DNA of 64,000 bases from positions 62,001 through 126,000 of the forward strand of contig NZ_JAADJT010000010.1 in assembly GCF_011090165.1 (NCBI RefSeq). Reading direction: 5' to 3'. A program made the position numbers and the translations under genes. The notes under the pieces were generated by a model. The model was not told the DNA's origin. It ran no database searches and saw only the letters and a list, made by a program, of their open reading frames with translations. Below, piece after piece: positions 10,582 through 19,362 of this stretch; positions within the stretch are counted from its first letter, which is position 1; each line of letters begins with the position of its first letter. This DNA comes from Duganella aceris (GTDB lineage Bacteria; Pseudomonadota; Gammaproteobacteria; Burkholderiales; Burkholderiaceae_D).

Positions 10582-10588
10582 TTTTTCT

Positions 10589-10620
10589 GCTAACATATGA
10601 ACACCTATTCATTTGTTAGC
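10589..10620. promoter_or_regulatory. ArsR/SmtB-type operator upstream of the metal-export operon
   Basis: A 32-base inverted repeat (GCTAACATATGAA, six bases, TTCATTTGTTAGC) has one mismatch between its 13-base arms. Its core ATGAA-N6-TTCAT matches the imperfect 12-2-12 sites of SmtB/CzrA repressors (TGAA-N6-TTCA). It lies just before the regulator gene, in the 42 bases left between the long palindrome and the ATG at 10624, which indicates autoregulation of the regulator-exporter operon. Confidence 0.8.
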
Positions 10621-10623
10621 ATC

Positions 10624-10950
10624 ATGAGCTGTCAACACGACTATTCCGGCTGCGATCCCGCCATCGCCCAACTCGCCGATTTGTTCCATCTGCTCGGCGA
10701 TCCGACCCGGCTGCGCATCGTGCTCGCTTGCCTGTCGGCGCCGATCGCCGTCAGCGATATCGCCACGTCGCTTGAACTCAGCGGCTCGCTGGTCAGCCAC
10801 CACCTGCGCCTGCTGCGCGCGGCGCGCATCGTCAAGTCCGAACGCCAGGGCAAACAGGTCTTCTACTCCGCCGCCGATGCCCATATCACCGGCGTACTCA
10901 ACGATATGCTGGAACATATCGCCGAACCTTCCAACGGGAACGAAGCATGA
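10624..10950 (+). CDS. ArsR/SmtB-family metal-responsive repressor
   Basis: The 108-residue winged-helix protein has the ArsR signature: LADLFHLLGDPTRLRIVLAC, a recognition helix region SDIATSLELSGSLVSHHLRL, then VKSERQGKQVFYSAAD. N-terminal Cys/His residues (MSCQHD, SGC) could take part in metal binding. An earlier in-frame ATG at 10597 lies inside the operator, so the ATG at 10624 is preferred; neither has a clear Shine-Dalgarno sequence, so a leaderless message is possible. Its last four bases overlap the next gene, a His-rich cation exporter, which points to zinc, cobalt or cadmium as signal. Confidence 0.85.
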   Translation: MSCQHDYSGCDPAIAQLADLFHLLGDPTRLRIVLACLSAPIAVSDIATSLELSGSLVSHHLRLLRAARIVKSERQGKQVFYSAADAHITGVLNDMLEHIAEPSNGNEA

Positions 10951-11959
10951 GCAAGCACCACGACCACGATCACCACGATCACGACCATGACCACGGTCAC
11001 GGCCACGCGCCGGCCAAGGCCAAGCCGCACAGCCACGACCATCATGGCCACGATCACGGCCACGGCCACCACCACCACCACGGCGATCCCAACACCATGG
11101 GCCGCGCCTTCGCCATCGCGATCGTGCTCAACACCGCTTTCGTCGCCATCGAATTCTTCTACGGTTTCCTCGCCAACTCGACCGCGCTGATGGCCGACGC
11201 CGGCCACAACCTGTCCGACGTGCTGGGCCTGATGCTGGCCTGGGGCGCGGCCATCCTGGCCAAGCGCGCGCCCAACGGCCGCTATACCTACGGCCTGCGC
11301 AGCAGCTCGATGCTGGCGGCGATGTTCAACGCGATGCTGCTGATGGTGGCCTGCGGCGGCATCGCCTGGGAGGCCGTGCAGCAATTGATCCATCCCGATC
11401 CGGTGGCCGGCCTGACCGTGTCCGTCGTGGCCGGCGTCGGCATCCTGGTCAACGGTTTCTCGGCCTGGCTGTTCATGGCCGGCAGCAAGGACGATATCAA
11501 TATCCGCGGCGCTTACCTGCACATGGCGGCCGACGCGGCCATCTCGCTGGGCGTGCTGGTGGCCGGCGTCATCGTGCGCTATTCGGGCTGGAACTGGGTC
11601 GATCCGGCGGTCAGCGTGCTGATCGTCGCCTTCATCGTCTACAGCACCTGGTCGCTGCTGGCGCAGTCGATGCGCATGATGCTGGCCGCCGTGCCGGACA
11701 ATGTGGACCGCGCTGAAATCGAACAGTTCCTGCGCAGCCGCCCCGGCGTGACCGAGGTGCACGATCTGCACATCTGGGCCGTCAGCACCACCGAGACCGC
11801 CCTGACCGCGCAACTGGTGACGCCGGCCGGCCATCCCGGCGACCACGCGATGGATGAGATCAGCGAGGAACTGCGCGAACACCATGCGGTCCAGCACAGC
11901 ACGCTGCAAATCCGCCTCGGCGCCACCGCCCACGAGTGCTGCCTGGTGCAGCCCGCAAA

Positions 11960-11963
<4 letters not shown>
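10947..11963 (+). CDS. Cation diffusion facilitator (CzcD/ZitB type) with His-rich N-terminus
   Basis: The 338-residue inner-membrane exporter has 22 histidines in its first 48 residues, six membrane helices (about 50-235) and a cytosolic C-terminal domain. The metal sites of CDF antiporters are visible: ADAGHNLSD in helix 2 and HMAAD in helix 5. It should expel Zn or similar divalent ions in exchange for protons. It is translationally coupled to the ArsR-type repressor (ATGA overlap) and lies under the operator at 10589-10620. Its end overlaps the convergent cysK by four bases. Confidence 0.92.
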
Positions 11964-12892
<929 letters not shown>

Positions 12893-12930
12893 CCGAGCCC
12901 TCCATGAATGGAATCGCCAGTCTACGCCTT

Positions 12931-13431
12931 TTACTTCACGTCCATCAACTCGACGTCGAAGATCAGCGCGGAATTCGGCGGGATGCCGCTGCCCGGGCTC
13001 GGACGCGCGCCGTAGGCCAGTTCCGACGGGATGATCAGGGTGCGCTTGCCGCCCACCTTCATGCCCTGCACGCCCTGGTCCCAGCCCTTGATGACGCGGC
13101 CGGTGCCGAGCACGAAGTCGAGCGGTTCGCCGCGCGGGATCGAGGAGTCGAACAGCTTGCCGTGCATGTTTTTCGCCAGCGGACGGTACAGCCAGCCCGA
13201 GTAGTGCATGTACACGGTGGCGCCTTTGATGGCTTCCTTGCCGGTGCCGACCTTGGTGTCGGTGACGATCAGCTGTTCGGCGGCGGGGCCGGGCGTGGCC
13301 GAACCGACCACCATCGGCGCCTCGGTGGCGGCCGGCGCCGTCGCTGCGGCGGGTTCGGTGGGTGCTTGCGCCTGGGCCACGGAGGCGGCCAGCGCGCACA
13401 GCATTGCTACTAAAACGGAACTACGCGTCAT
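12931..13431 (-). CDS. FKBP-type peptidyl-prolyl cis-trans isomerase, exported
   Basis: The 166-residue protein starts with a signal peptide (MTRSSVLVAMLCALAASVAQ, cleavage after AQA) followed by an Ala/Pro/Thr-rich linker and one FKBP domain (about 60-166). The active-site residues are present: MHYSGWLY, KLFDSS, RVIKGWDQGVQG and SELAYGA. It should catalyse proline isomerisation in the periplasm. The ATG at 13431 was chosen because it begins the signal peptide; the open frame extends upstream without family similarity. Confidence 0.88.
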   Translation of the reverse strand: MTRSSVLVAMLCALAASVAQAQAPTEPAAATAPAATEAPMVVGSATPGPAAEQLIVTDTKVGTGKEAIKGATVYMHYSGWLYRPLAKNMHGKLFDSSIPRGEPLDFVLGTGRVIKGWDQGVQGMKVGGKRTLIIPSELAYGARPSPGSGIPPNSALIFDVELMDVK

Positions 13432-13522
13432 GGTTTTATTCTTTCGATGAGGTCTGTGACGGCACGCCCTCCGTGCCAGCGCGCACCATGATAGCAAACC
13501 TGCATCGCGAACTGCATAAAAA

Positions 13523-14368
13523 CTAGACCGCTTCCGCCGCCGCAGCCGGCGCCACCTGCGCCGCCTCGGCCAGCTTGCGCAGCACATGGCTGGCCGCCAC
13601 CATGCCGAAGCCTGCCGTGACCACCATCGCCGAACCGAAGCCGGCGCAATTCAGGCCGGTCACGCCGCCGGCGCGGTCGTCGCCGTCCACCGCGCACACT
13701 TCGCCGGTTTCCGGGAACTTCAGCGGTTCCATCGAGAACACGGCGTCGACGTGGAATTTGGTCTTCTCGCCGCGCGGGAAGCCGTACTGGCTGCGCAACA
13801 CCTTGCGCACCTTCTTCAGCAGCGGCTCCTGCTCGGTGCGGGCCAGGTCGCGCACCGCGATCTGGGTCGGATCGGTCTGGCCGCCGGCGCTGCCGATGAT
13901 CACCAGCGGCAGCGCGTGGTCGCGGCACCAGGCGATCATCGCCGCCTTGGCCTTGACGCTGTCGATGGCGTCGACCACGTAGTCGTAGTCGCCGGCGCCG
14001 AGCATCTGTTCCAGGTTGTCCGGGGTGACGAAGTCCTCGATCTGGTTGACCACGCAAAACGGGTTGATCTCGGCGATGCGCTCGGCCAGCGCGGTGATCT
14101 TGGCCATGCCGACGGTGCTGCCGAGGGCCTGGATCTGGCGGTTGATGTTGGATTCGGCCACGTTGTCGAGGTCGATCAGGGTCAGCCGGCCGATGGCGCT
14201 GCGCGCCAGCGCTTCGACGATCCACGAGCCGACGCCGCCGACGCCGACCACACACACGTGGGCGCCGCGAAAGCGTTCCAAGGCGCGCGCGCCGTACAGC
14301 CGGGCGATGCCGCCGAAACGGCGATCGAAGTCGACGTCGTCGAAATTGGGAGGTGATATGCTGTTCAT
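13523..14368 (-). CDS. tcdA: tRNA threonylcarbamoyladenosine dehydratase
   Basis: TcdA (CsdL/YgdL) uses ATP to cyclise t6A37 in tRNA to ct6A. The 281-residue E1-like protein has the nucleotide motif VVGVGGVGSWIVEALARS, LIDLDNVAESNINRQ with the conserved Arg and Asp of the family, and the long C-terminal region typical of TcdA (RGEKTKFHVDAVFS). Length is normal for betaproteobacterial forms. It is divergent from the hemerythrin-PNPOx fusion gene with only 31 bases between. The 91-base gap downstream (13432-13522) shows nothing notable. Confidence 0.93.
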   Translation of the reverse strand: MNSISPPNFDDVDFDRRFGGIARLYGARALERFRGAHVCVVGVGGVGSWIVEALARSAIGRLTLIDLDNVAESNINRQIQALGSTVGMAKITALAERIAEINPFCVVNQIEDFVTPDNLEQMLGAGDYDYVVDAIDSVKAKAAMIAWCRDHALPLVIIGSAGGQTDPTQIAVRDLARTEQEPLLKKVRKVLRSQYGFPRGEKTKFHVDAVFSMEPLKFPETGEVCAVDGDDRAGGVTGLNCAGFGSAMVVTAGFGMVAASHVLRKLAEAAQVAPAAAAEAV

Positions 14369-14399
14369 TCCGTTATTTTAACCCGCAGAGCGCCCGCCC

Positions 14400-15635
14400 A
14401 TGAGCAACTCCCTGATCGACACCGCCCCCGACTTCAACCAGCCGATAGCGGTCCTGAAACATTGCCACGACCGCATCCGCAAGCAGTTGCTGACCATGCA
14501 GAACCTGCTGGCCCACCTGCCCAAGCACGGCGCCGACGCCGACGCGCAGAAAGCCGCCCAGGCCGTCCTCAAATATTTCAACAACGCGGCCCACCTGCAC
14601 CACGAGGACGAGGAACAAAACCTGGTGCCGATGCTGCAGGCTACCGCGCGCGACGCCGACGCGGTGTTGCTGGCGGAACTGGTGCCCGCGATCCTGGCGG
14701 GTCACGAGCAAATGGATAGAGACTGGCATATAATCAAATCACAACTTGATCAAATTGCTACGGGGCAAAGCTCAGCCTTGTCGGCGCGGGATGTGCAAGG
14801 TTTCTGCGACACCTACGCGGCCCACATGGCGGTCGAGGAGGCGAACATCGCGCCGATGGCGAAACGCCTGTTCAGCCCGGAACAGATGGCGCAACTCGGC
14901 AGCGCCATGCAGGTGCGGCGCGGCATCACGCCCGACCTGCCGCAAAGTCAGGTGCCGGAACAACAACAGCCGGCGGTCGCCAACACGGTGGCCGACGGGG
15001 TGGTGCTGGCGGATCTGCGTCTCGATTACGGCCGCGCCAGCTTGACGGAAAACGACGTGCTGGACGATCCGATCGCCCAGTTCGGCAAGTGGTTCGAGGA
15101 AGCGCTGCACGCCAAGGTCAACGAGCCGAACGCGATGAACGTGGCGACGGTCGACGCGGACGGCAAGCCGAGTTCGCGCATCGTGCTGATCAAGCAATAC
15201 GACGTGCGCGGCTTCACCTGGTACACCAACTACGAGAGCCAGAAAGGCCGGCAACTGGGCGCCAATCCGCACGCGGCGCTGCTGTTTTTTTGGAGCGAAC
15301 TGGAACGCCAGGTGCGCATCGAAGGTACGGTGGTCAAGACTTCCGCCGACGAGAGCGACACCTACTTTTACAGCCGGCCGGTGAAGAGCCAGATCGCTGC
15401 GATCGCTTCGCAGCAGAGCGCGCGCATCGCCAACCGGGAGCAGATGGAAGCCAATTACGATGCGGCCGCGGCGGTCGGCGGCGCGCATCCGGTACGGCCG
15501 GAACACTGGGGCGGCTATCGCCTCGATCCGGTGCGCATCGAATTCTGGCAGGGACGCCGTTCGCGTTTCCACGACCGGATCGTGTATGTCAAACAAGCGG
15601 ATGGCAGCTGGGTGAAGGAGCGTTTGCAGCCGTAG
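14400..15635 (+). CDS. Hemerythrin-like domain fused to pyridoxamine 5'-phosphate oxidase
   Basis: One 411-residue frame joins two proteins that are normally separate. Residues about 1-180 form a four-helix hemerythrin-like domain with the iron ligands in place: H23, H68-E72 (HxxxE), H102-D106 (HxxxD) and H142-E146 (HxxxE). Residues about 198-411 are a full PdxH, with VNEPNAMNVATVDADGKPSS, RIVLIKQYD, FYSRPVKSQI and EFWQGRRSRFHDRI, which oxidises PNP/PMP to PLP using FMN and O2. No frameshift or stop lies between; a Gln/Pro-rich linker (about 180-197) connects them. Codons for residues 106-125 are AT-rich, unlike the rest. The oxidase part is certain; a role for the iron domain in O2 supply or sensing is inference. 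Confidence 0.9.
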   Translation: MSNSLIDTAPDFNQPIAVLKHCHDRIRKQLLTMQNLLAHLPKHGADADAQKAAQAVLKYFNNAAHLHHEDEEQNLVPMLQATARDADAVLLAELVPAILAGHEQMDRDWHIIKSQLDQIATGQSSALSARDVQGFCDTYAAHMAVEEANIAPMAKRLFSPEQMAQLGSAMQVRRGITPDLPQSQVPEQQQPAVANTVADGVVLADLRLDYGRASLTENDVLDDPIAQFGKWFEEALHAKVNEPNAMNVATVDADGKPSSRIVLIKQYDVRGFTWYTNYESQKGRQLGANPHAALLFFWSELERQVRIEGTVVKTSADESDTYFYSRPVKSQIAAIASQQSARIANREQMEANYDAAAAVGGAHPVRPEHWGGYRLDPVRIEFWQGRRSRFHDRIVYVKQADGSWVKERLQP

Positions 15636-15659
15636 GCAAGCGCCCCGCTTCAGATCCCG

Positions 15660-15686
15660 GACCACCGCTTGCGGTGGTCTTTTTTA
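15660..15686 (+). terminator. Rho-independent terminator after the PNPOx fusion gene
   Basis: GACCACCGC-TT-GCGGTGGTC is a nine-base-pair perfect stem with a two-base loop, followed by TTTTTT. It lies about 25 bases after the stop and separates this gene from cfa, whose ribosome site begins ten bases further on. Confidence 0.88.
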
Positions 15687-15706
15687 TTTCTGAACCGGAG
15701 GTTATC

Positions 15707-16939
15707 TTGTTCGTGCAAAATCGACTCAGCGCCTGGATCGCGGGCATCCATCAACAAGTCTCGCTGCCGCTGCGCATAGAACTGTGGAACGGCCAGCAGA
15801 TCGACTTCTCCAACGAGACGCCGCGCGTGACCATCAAGCTGCCCAACGTGTCGGCCGCGCGCTACCTGCTGACCCCGTCGCTGTCCAACCTGGGCGCCGC
15901 CTATGTCGAGGGGGCGATCGAGGTCAAGGGCCACGCCCGCGACATGATCAACGTGGTCAACGCGCTGGCGCGCACCACGCTCAAGGCCGAGGGCAAGTTC
16001 GCGCGGGTGGTGCGCAGCTTCGGCCACAACAAGCAGAAGGACGCCGAGGCGATCCGCTACCACTACGACGTCTCCAACGAGTTCTACGCCGAGTTCCTCG
16101 ATCCCAACCTGGTGTATTCCTGCGCCTACTTCGAGCACGGCGACGAGAGCCTGGAGGCGGCGCAACTGAAGAAGATCGACCACATCCTGCGCAAGATCGA
16201 GCTGCAACCGAACCAGACGCTGCTCGACATCGGCTGCGGCTGGGGCGCGCTGGTGATCCGCGCCGCGCAGCGCTACCAGGCGCGCTGCGTCGGCATCACG
16301 CTGTCGGAGAACCAGTTCGCGCTGGCCAAGGAACGGGTGCGGCAGGCCGGGCTGGAGCACCTGGTCGAAATCCGCCTGCAGGATTACCGCGACGTGCAGG
16401 GCCAGTTCGACCGCATCACCAGCGTCGGCATGTTCGAGCACGTCGGCGTGCGCCACCTGCCGGAGTATTTCGCCACCATCCACCGCCTGCTGGCGCCGCA
16501 GGGGGTGGTGATGAACCACGGCATCACCTCCACCGATCCGGACAACGGCGAGACGCCGTACGGCGGCGGCGAGTTCATCGAGAAATACGTGTTTCCGCAC
16601 GGCGAGCTGGCGCATATTGGCCACGTGCTGAAGGCGATGCAGCAAGGCGCGCTGGAGGTGTTCGACGTCGAAAACCTGCGCCGCCACTACGCCCGCACCT
16701 GCGCCATCTGGACCGACAACTTCGAGGCGCACGCCGACCGCGCGCGGGCACTGGCCGGCGACAAGCGCTTCCGCATCTGGCACGTCTACCTGGCCGGGTG
16801 CAGCTACGCCTTCGAGCAGGATTGGATCAGCCTGTACCAGATCGTCGGCCGCAAGGCGGGCCAGCGCTCGGCCGCCTTGCCGTGGTCGCGCCAGCACATG
16901 TATCCAGCTAGCGCAGGCGATTCGAATACGTCTTCTTGA
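15707..16939 (+). CDS. cfa: Cyclopropane-fatty-acyl-phospholipid synthase family methyltransferase
   Basis: The 410-residue protein has an N-terminal lipid-binding part (about 1-110) and a SAM methyltransferase domain with LLDIGCGWGALVIRAA, GITLSENQ and MFEHVGV, plus the family motif YHYDVSNEFY. It methylates double bonds of membrane phospholipid acyl chains. The start is a TTG at 15707 set by GGAGG five bases upstream; a GTG at 15713 is an alternative. The frame is open far upstream through pdxH, without meaning. Its last 32 bases overlap the convergent msrA. Confidence 0.88.
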   Translation: MFVQNRLSAWIAGIHQQVSLPLRIELWNGQQIDFSNETPRVTIKLPNVSAARYLLTPSLSNLGAAYVEGAIEVKGHARDMINVVNALARTTLKAEGKFARVVRSFGHNKQKDAEAIRYHYDVSNEFYAEFLDPNLVYSCAYFEHGDESLEAAQLKKIDHILRKIELQPNQTLLDIGCGWGALVIRAAQRYQARCVGITLSENQFALAKERVRQAGLEHLVEIRLQDYRDVQGQFDRITSVGMFEHVGVRHLPEYFATIHRLLAPQGVVMNHGITSTDPDNGETPYGGGEFIEKYVFPHGELAHIGHVLKAMQQGALEVFDVENLRRHYARTCAIWTDNFEAHADRARALAGDKRFRIWHVYLAGCSYAFEQDWISLYQIVGRKAGQRSAALPWSRQHMYPASAGDSNTSS

Positions 16940-17435
16940 ATTTGGCCACCTTGGGCGCGACCACGAAGGCGCAATAGCCCTGCAGCGGATGCTGGCGGAA
17001 GTAGTCCTGGTGGTAGTCCTCGGCCCGGTAATAGGACTGGGCCGGCGCCAGCTCGGTGACGATGGGCGCGTCCCAGACGTTGGCCATTTCCGCCACCACC
17101 TGGCGCGCCGTGGCTTCCTGCTGCGGCGACTGGTAGTAGATCACCGAGCGGTACTGGGTGCCGACGTCGTTGCCCTGGCGGTTCAGCGTGGTCGGGTCAT
17201 GGATGGTGAAAAAGATCTCCAGCAAGTCGTGGAAGGAGATGACGGCGGGATCGAATGCCAGTTTCACCACCTCGGCATGGCCGGTTTCGCCGGCGCACAC
17301 CTGCTCGTAGCTGGGGTCGGGCACGTGCCCACCGGTGTAACCGGACTCGACCGATGTAACCCCCTTGACCTCCAGGTACACGGCCTCGGTGCACCAGAAG
17401 CAGCCGCCGCCCAGAACCGCTGTTTCGCTCGTCAT
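16908..17435 (-). CDS. msrA: Peptide-methionine (S)-S-oxide reductase
   Basis: MsrA reduces methionine-S-sulfoxide in proteins. The 175-residue protein has the catalytic GCFWCTEAVY motif (Cys at residue 12), the YTGG segment, GHAEVV and the YHQDYF region of the active site. No additional C-terminal resolving Cys of the E. coli type is evident apart from GYCAF near residue 155, so recycling may use that Cys or thioredoxin directly. It overlaps the cfa end by 32 bases and is divergent from a flavin reductase gene across about 110 bases. Confidence 0.95.
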   Translation of the reverse strand: MTSETAVLGGGCFWCTEAVYLEVKGVTSVESGYTGGHVPDPSYEQVCAGETGHAEVVKLAFDPAVISFHDLLEIFFTIHDPTTLNRQGNDVGTQYRSVIYYQSPQQEATARQVVAEMANVWDAPIVTELAPAQSYYRAEDYHQDYFRQHPLQGYCAFVVAPKVAKFKKTYSNRLR

Positions 17436-17544
17436 GACTCCCCCCTGCCTCGAAGAATACCCATTGCTTACTGTAACGCAAACGGCGCCAATCCGCTATG
17501 GTGCGGCAATCTTTGGCATAATGGCTAAAAGACACAGGCCGATC

Positions 17545-18048
17545 ATGCACACTACTTCCCCCCGCGCCGAAGACCGCGCTTTCGACACCGCTCATTTCCG
17601 CCAGGCGCTGGGACAGTTCGCGACCGGCGTCACCGTCATCACCACCCGGCTGGCCGACGGCACCTTCCGTGGCCTGACGGCCAGTTCGTTCAACTCGGTG
17701 TCGCTGGATCCGCCGCTGGTGCTGTGGAGCCTGGCCAACGGCGCCAACAGCATGCCCATCTTCAGCGGCAACTCGCATTATGTGATCAACGTGCTCAACG
17801 CGCGCCAGGCGCACCTGGCCAAGTTGTTCGCCACGCGCGGCGTCAATCCGTGGGATTCGGTCGAATACGAGCTGTCGCGCACCGGCCAGCCCATCCTCAA
17901 GGGCGCCTCGGCCTGGTTCGAATGCCACAACCGCAGCCGCTATCCCGAGGGCGACCATGTGATTTTCGTCGGCGAAGTGGAACTGTGCGAATTTTCGCCC
18001 TGCCCGCCGCTGATCTTCCACGGCGGCCAGTTCGGCGCCCTGGGGTAA
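17545..18048 (+). CDS. Flavin reductase family protein
   Basis: The 167-residue protein belongs to the HpaC/RutF-like flavin reductase (FMN-binding split barrel) family: FRQALGQFATGVTVITT, GLTASSFNSVSLDPPLV and YVINVLNARQ. Such proteins reduce FMN or FAD with NAD(P)H for a partner monooxygenase, but no monooxygenase lies next to it. An ATG at 17521 is also in frame; 17545 gives the family-like N-terminus and neither has a clear ribosome site. gcdH follows after 88 bases and probably has its own promoter. Confidence 0.82.
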   Translation: MHTTSPRAEDRAFDTAHFRQALGQFATGVTVITTRLADGTFRGLTASSFNSVSLDPPLVLWSLANGANSMPIFSGNSHYVINVLNARQAHLAKLFATRGVNPWDSVEYELSRTGQPILKGASAWFECHNRSRYPEGDHVIFVGEVELCEFSPCPPLIFHGGQFGALG

Positions 18049-18100
18049 AAACGGAAATTGGTGTCGCCATTTGAAAAGCCGACACTTTTGTGGCGGCTTA

Positions 18101-18117
18101 GAATGCTGGCAGCATTC
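18101..18117. promoter_or_regulatory. Inverted repeat before gcdH, candidate operator
   Basis: GAATGCTGGCAGCATTC is an eight-base perfect inverted repeat around a single central base, 19 bases before the gcdH ATG. It directly follows a TTAGAAT that could serve as a -10 box, so a bound protein would cover the transcription start. No regulator gene is adjacent, and the binding protein is unknown. Confidence 0.4.
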
Positions 18118-18136
18118 ACCATAATGAGAGACCGCC

Positions 18137-19321
18137 ATGACCCAAGCCCGCGCCCAATTCCACTGGGATGATCCCCTGCTGCTGGACCAGCAACTGACCG
18201 ACGACGAGCGCATGGTGCGCGACGCCGCCGCCGCGTATTGCCAGGACAAGCTGCAACCGCGCATCCTGGAAGCCTTCCGCCACGAGCAGATGGACACTTC
18301 GATCTTCCGCGAAATGGGCGAGCTGGGCTTGCTGGGACCGACCATTCCGGAACAGTACGGCGGTCCGGGCCTGAGCTATGTGGCCTACGGCCTGATCGCG
18401 CGCGAGGTCGAGCGCGTCGATTCCGGCTACCGTTCGATGATGAGCGTGCAGTCGTCGCTGGTGATGGTGCCGATCTACGAGTTCGGCACCGAGGCGCAGA
18501 AACAGAAATACCTGCCGAAGCTGGCCACCGGCGAGTGGATCGGCTGCTTCGGCCTGACCGAACCCAACCACGGTTCCGATCCGGGTTCGATGATCACCCG
18601 CGCCAAAAAGGTCGCCGGCGGCTATTCGCTGAGCGGCGCCAAGATGTGGATCACCAATTCGCCGGTCGCCGACGTGTTCGTGGTCTGGGCCAAGGACGAC
18701 GAGGGCGCCATCCGCGGCTTCGTGCTGGAGAAAGGCATGGCGGGCCTGAGCGCGCCGGCGATCCACGGCAAGTTCGGCCTGCGCGCCTCGGTCACCGGCG
18801 AGATCGTCATGGACAACGTGTTCTGCCCGGAAGAGAACGCGTTCCCGGACGTGCGCGGCCTGAAGGGTCCGTTCACTTGCCTGAATTCGGCACGCTACGG
18901 CATCGCCTGGGGCGCGCTGGGCGCGGCCGAAGCATGCTGGCACACGGCGCGCCAGTACGTCATCGACCGCACCCAGTTCGGCCGTCCGCTGGCCGCCAAC
19001 CAGCTGGTGCAGAAGAAACTGGCCGACATGCAGACCGAGATCACCTTGGGCCTGCAAGGCTGCCTGCAACTGGGCCGCATGAAGGATGCCGGCACGGCGG
19101 CGGTGGAAATCACCTCGATGATGAAGCGTAACTCGTGCGGCAAGTCGCTGGATGTGGCGCGCGTCGCGCGCGACATGCTGGGCGGGAACGGGATTTCGGA
19201 CGAGTTCGGCATCATCCGCCACATGGTCAATCTGGAAGTCGTGAATACCTATGAGGGCACGCACGATATCCATGCGCTGATCCTCGGACGGGCCCAGACC
19301 GGCATCCAAGCCTTCCAATAA
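18137..19321 (+). CDS. gcdH: Glutaryl-CoA dehydrogenase
   Basis: GcdH oxidises and decarboxylates glutaryl-CoA to crotonyl-CoA in lysine and tryptophan breakdown, using FAD. The 394-residue protein is of normal length. It has the acyl-CoA dehydrogenase motifs GCFGLTEPNHGSDPGSM and WITNSPVADVFVVWAK, the substrate Arg region VDSGYRSMMSVQSS, the FAD loop RTQFGRPLAANQLVQ and the catalytic Glu in NTYEGTHDIHALILGRA; the last is typical of glutaryl-CoA enzymes. The gene stands alone, with a terminator directly after it. Confidence 0.93.
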   Translation: MTQARAQFHWDDPLLLDQQLTDDERMVRDAAAAYCQDKLQPRILEAFRHEQMDTSIFREMGELGLLGPTIPEQYGGPGLSYVAYGLIAREVERVDSGYRSMMSVQSSLVMVPIYEFGTEAQKQKYLPKLATGEWIGCFGLTEPNHGSDPGSMITRAKKVAGGYSLSGAKMWITNSPVADVFVVWAKDDEGAIRGFVLEKGMAGLSAPAIHGKFGLRASVTGEIVMDNVFCPEENAFPDVRGLKGPFTCLNSARYGIAWGALGAAEACWHTARQYVIDRTQFGRPLAANQLVQKKLADMQTEITLGLQGCLQLGRMKDAGTAAVEITSMMKRNSCGKSLDVARVARDMLGGNGISDEFGIIRHMVNLEVVNTYEGTHDIHALILGRAQTGIQAFQ

Positions 19322-19326
19322 GCCCC

Positions 19327-19357
19327 AAAAAAAACGCTGCCGAGGCAGCGTTTTTTT
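19327..19357. terminator. Bidirectional terminator between gcdH and ompW
   Basis: AACGCTGCC-GA-GGCAGCGTT forms a nine-base stem flanked by eight A on the left and seven T on the right. It can stop transcription of gcdH on the plus strand and of the convergent ompW on the minus strand, whose stop is six bases away. Confidence 0.92.
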
Positions 19358-19362
19358 ATGGC

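Noticed and set aside
10597..10623. Earlier ATG at 10597 as start of the ArsR-type regulator
   Set aside because: It lies within the operator dyad and adds nine residues not expected in the family; no ribosome site supports it.
10947..11090. Repeated CAC/GAC pattern in the exporter gene as a DNA repeat array
   Set aside because: It simply encodes the His/Asp-rich metal-binding N-terminus; there are no CRISPR-like spacers.
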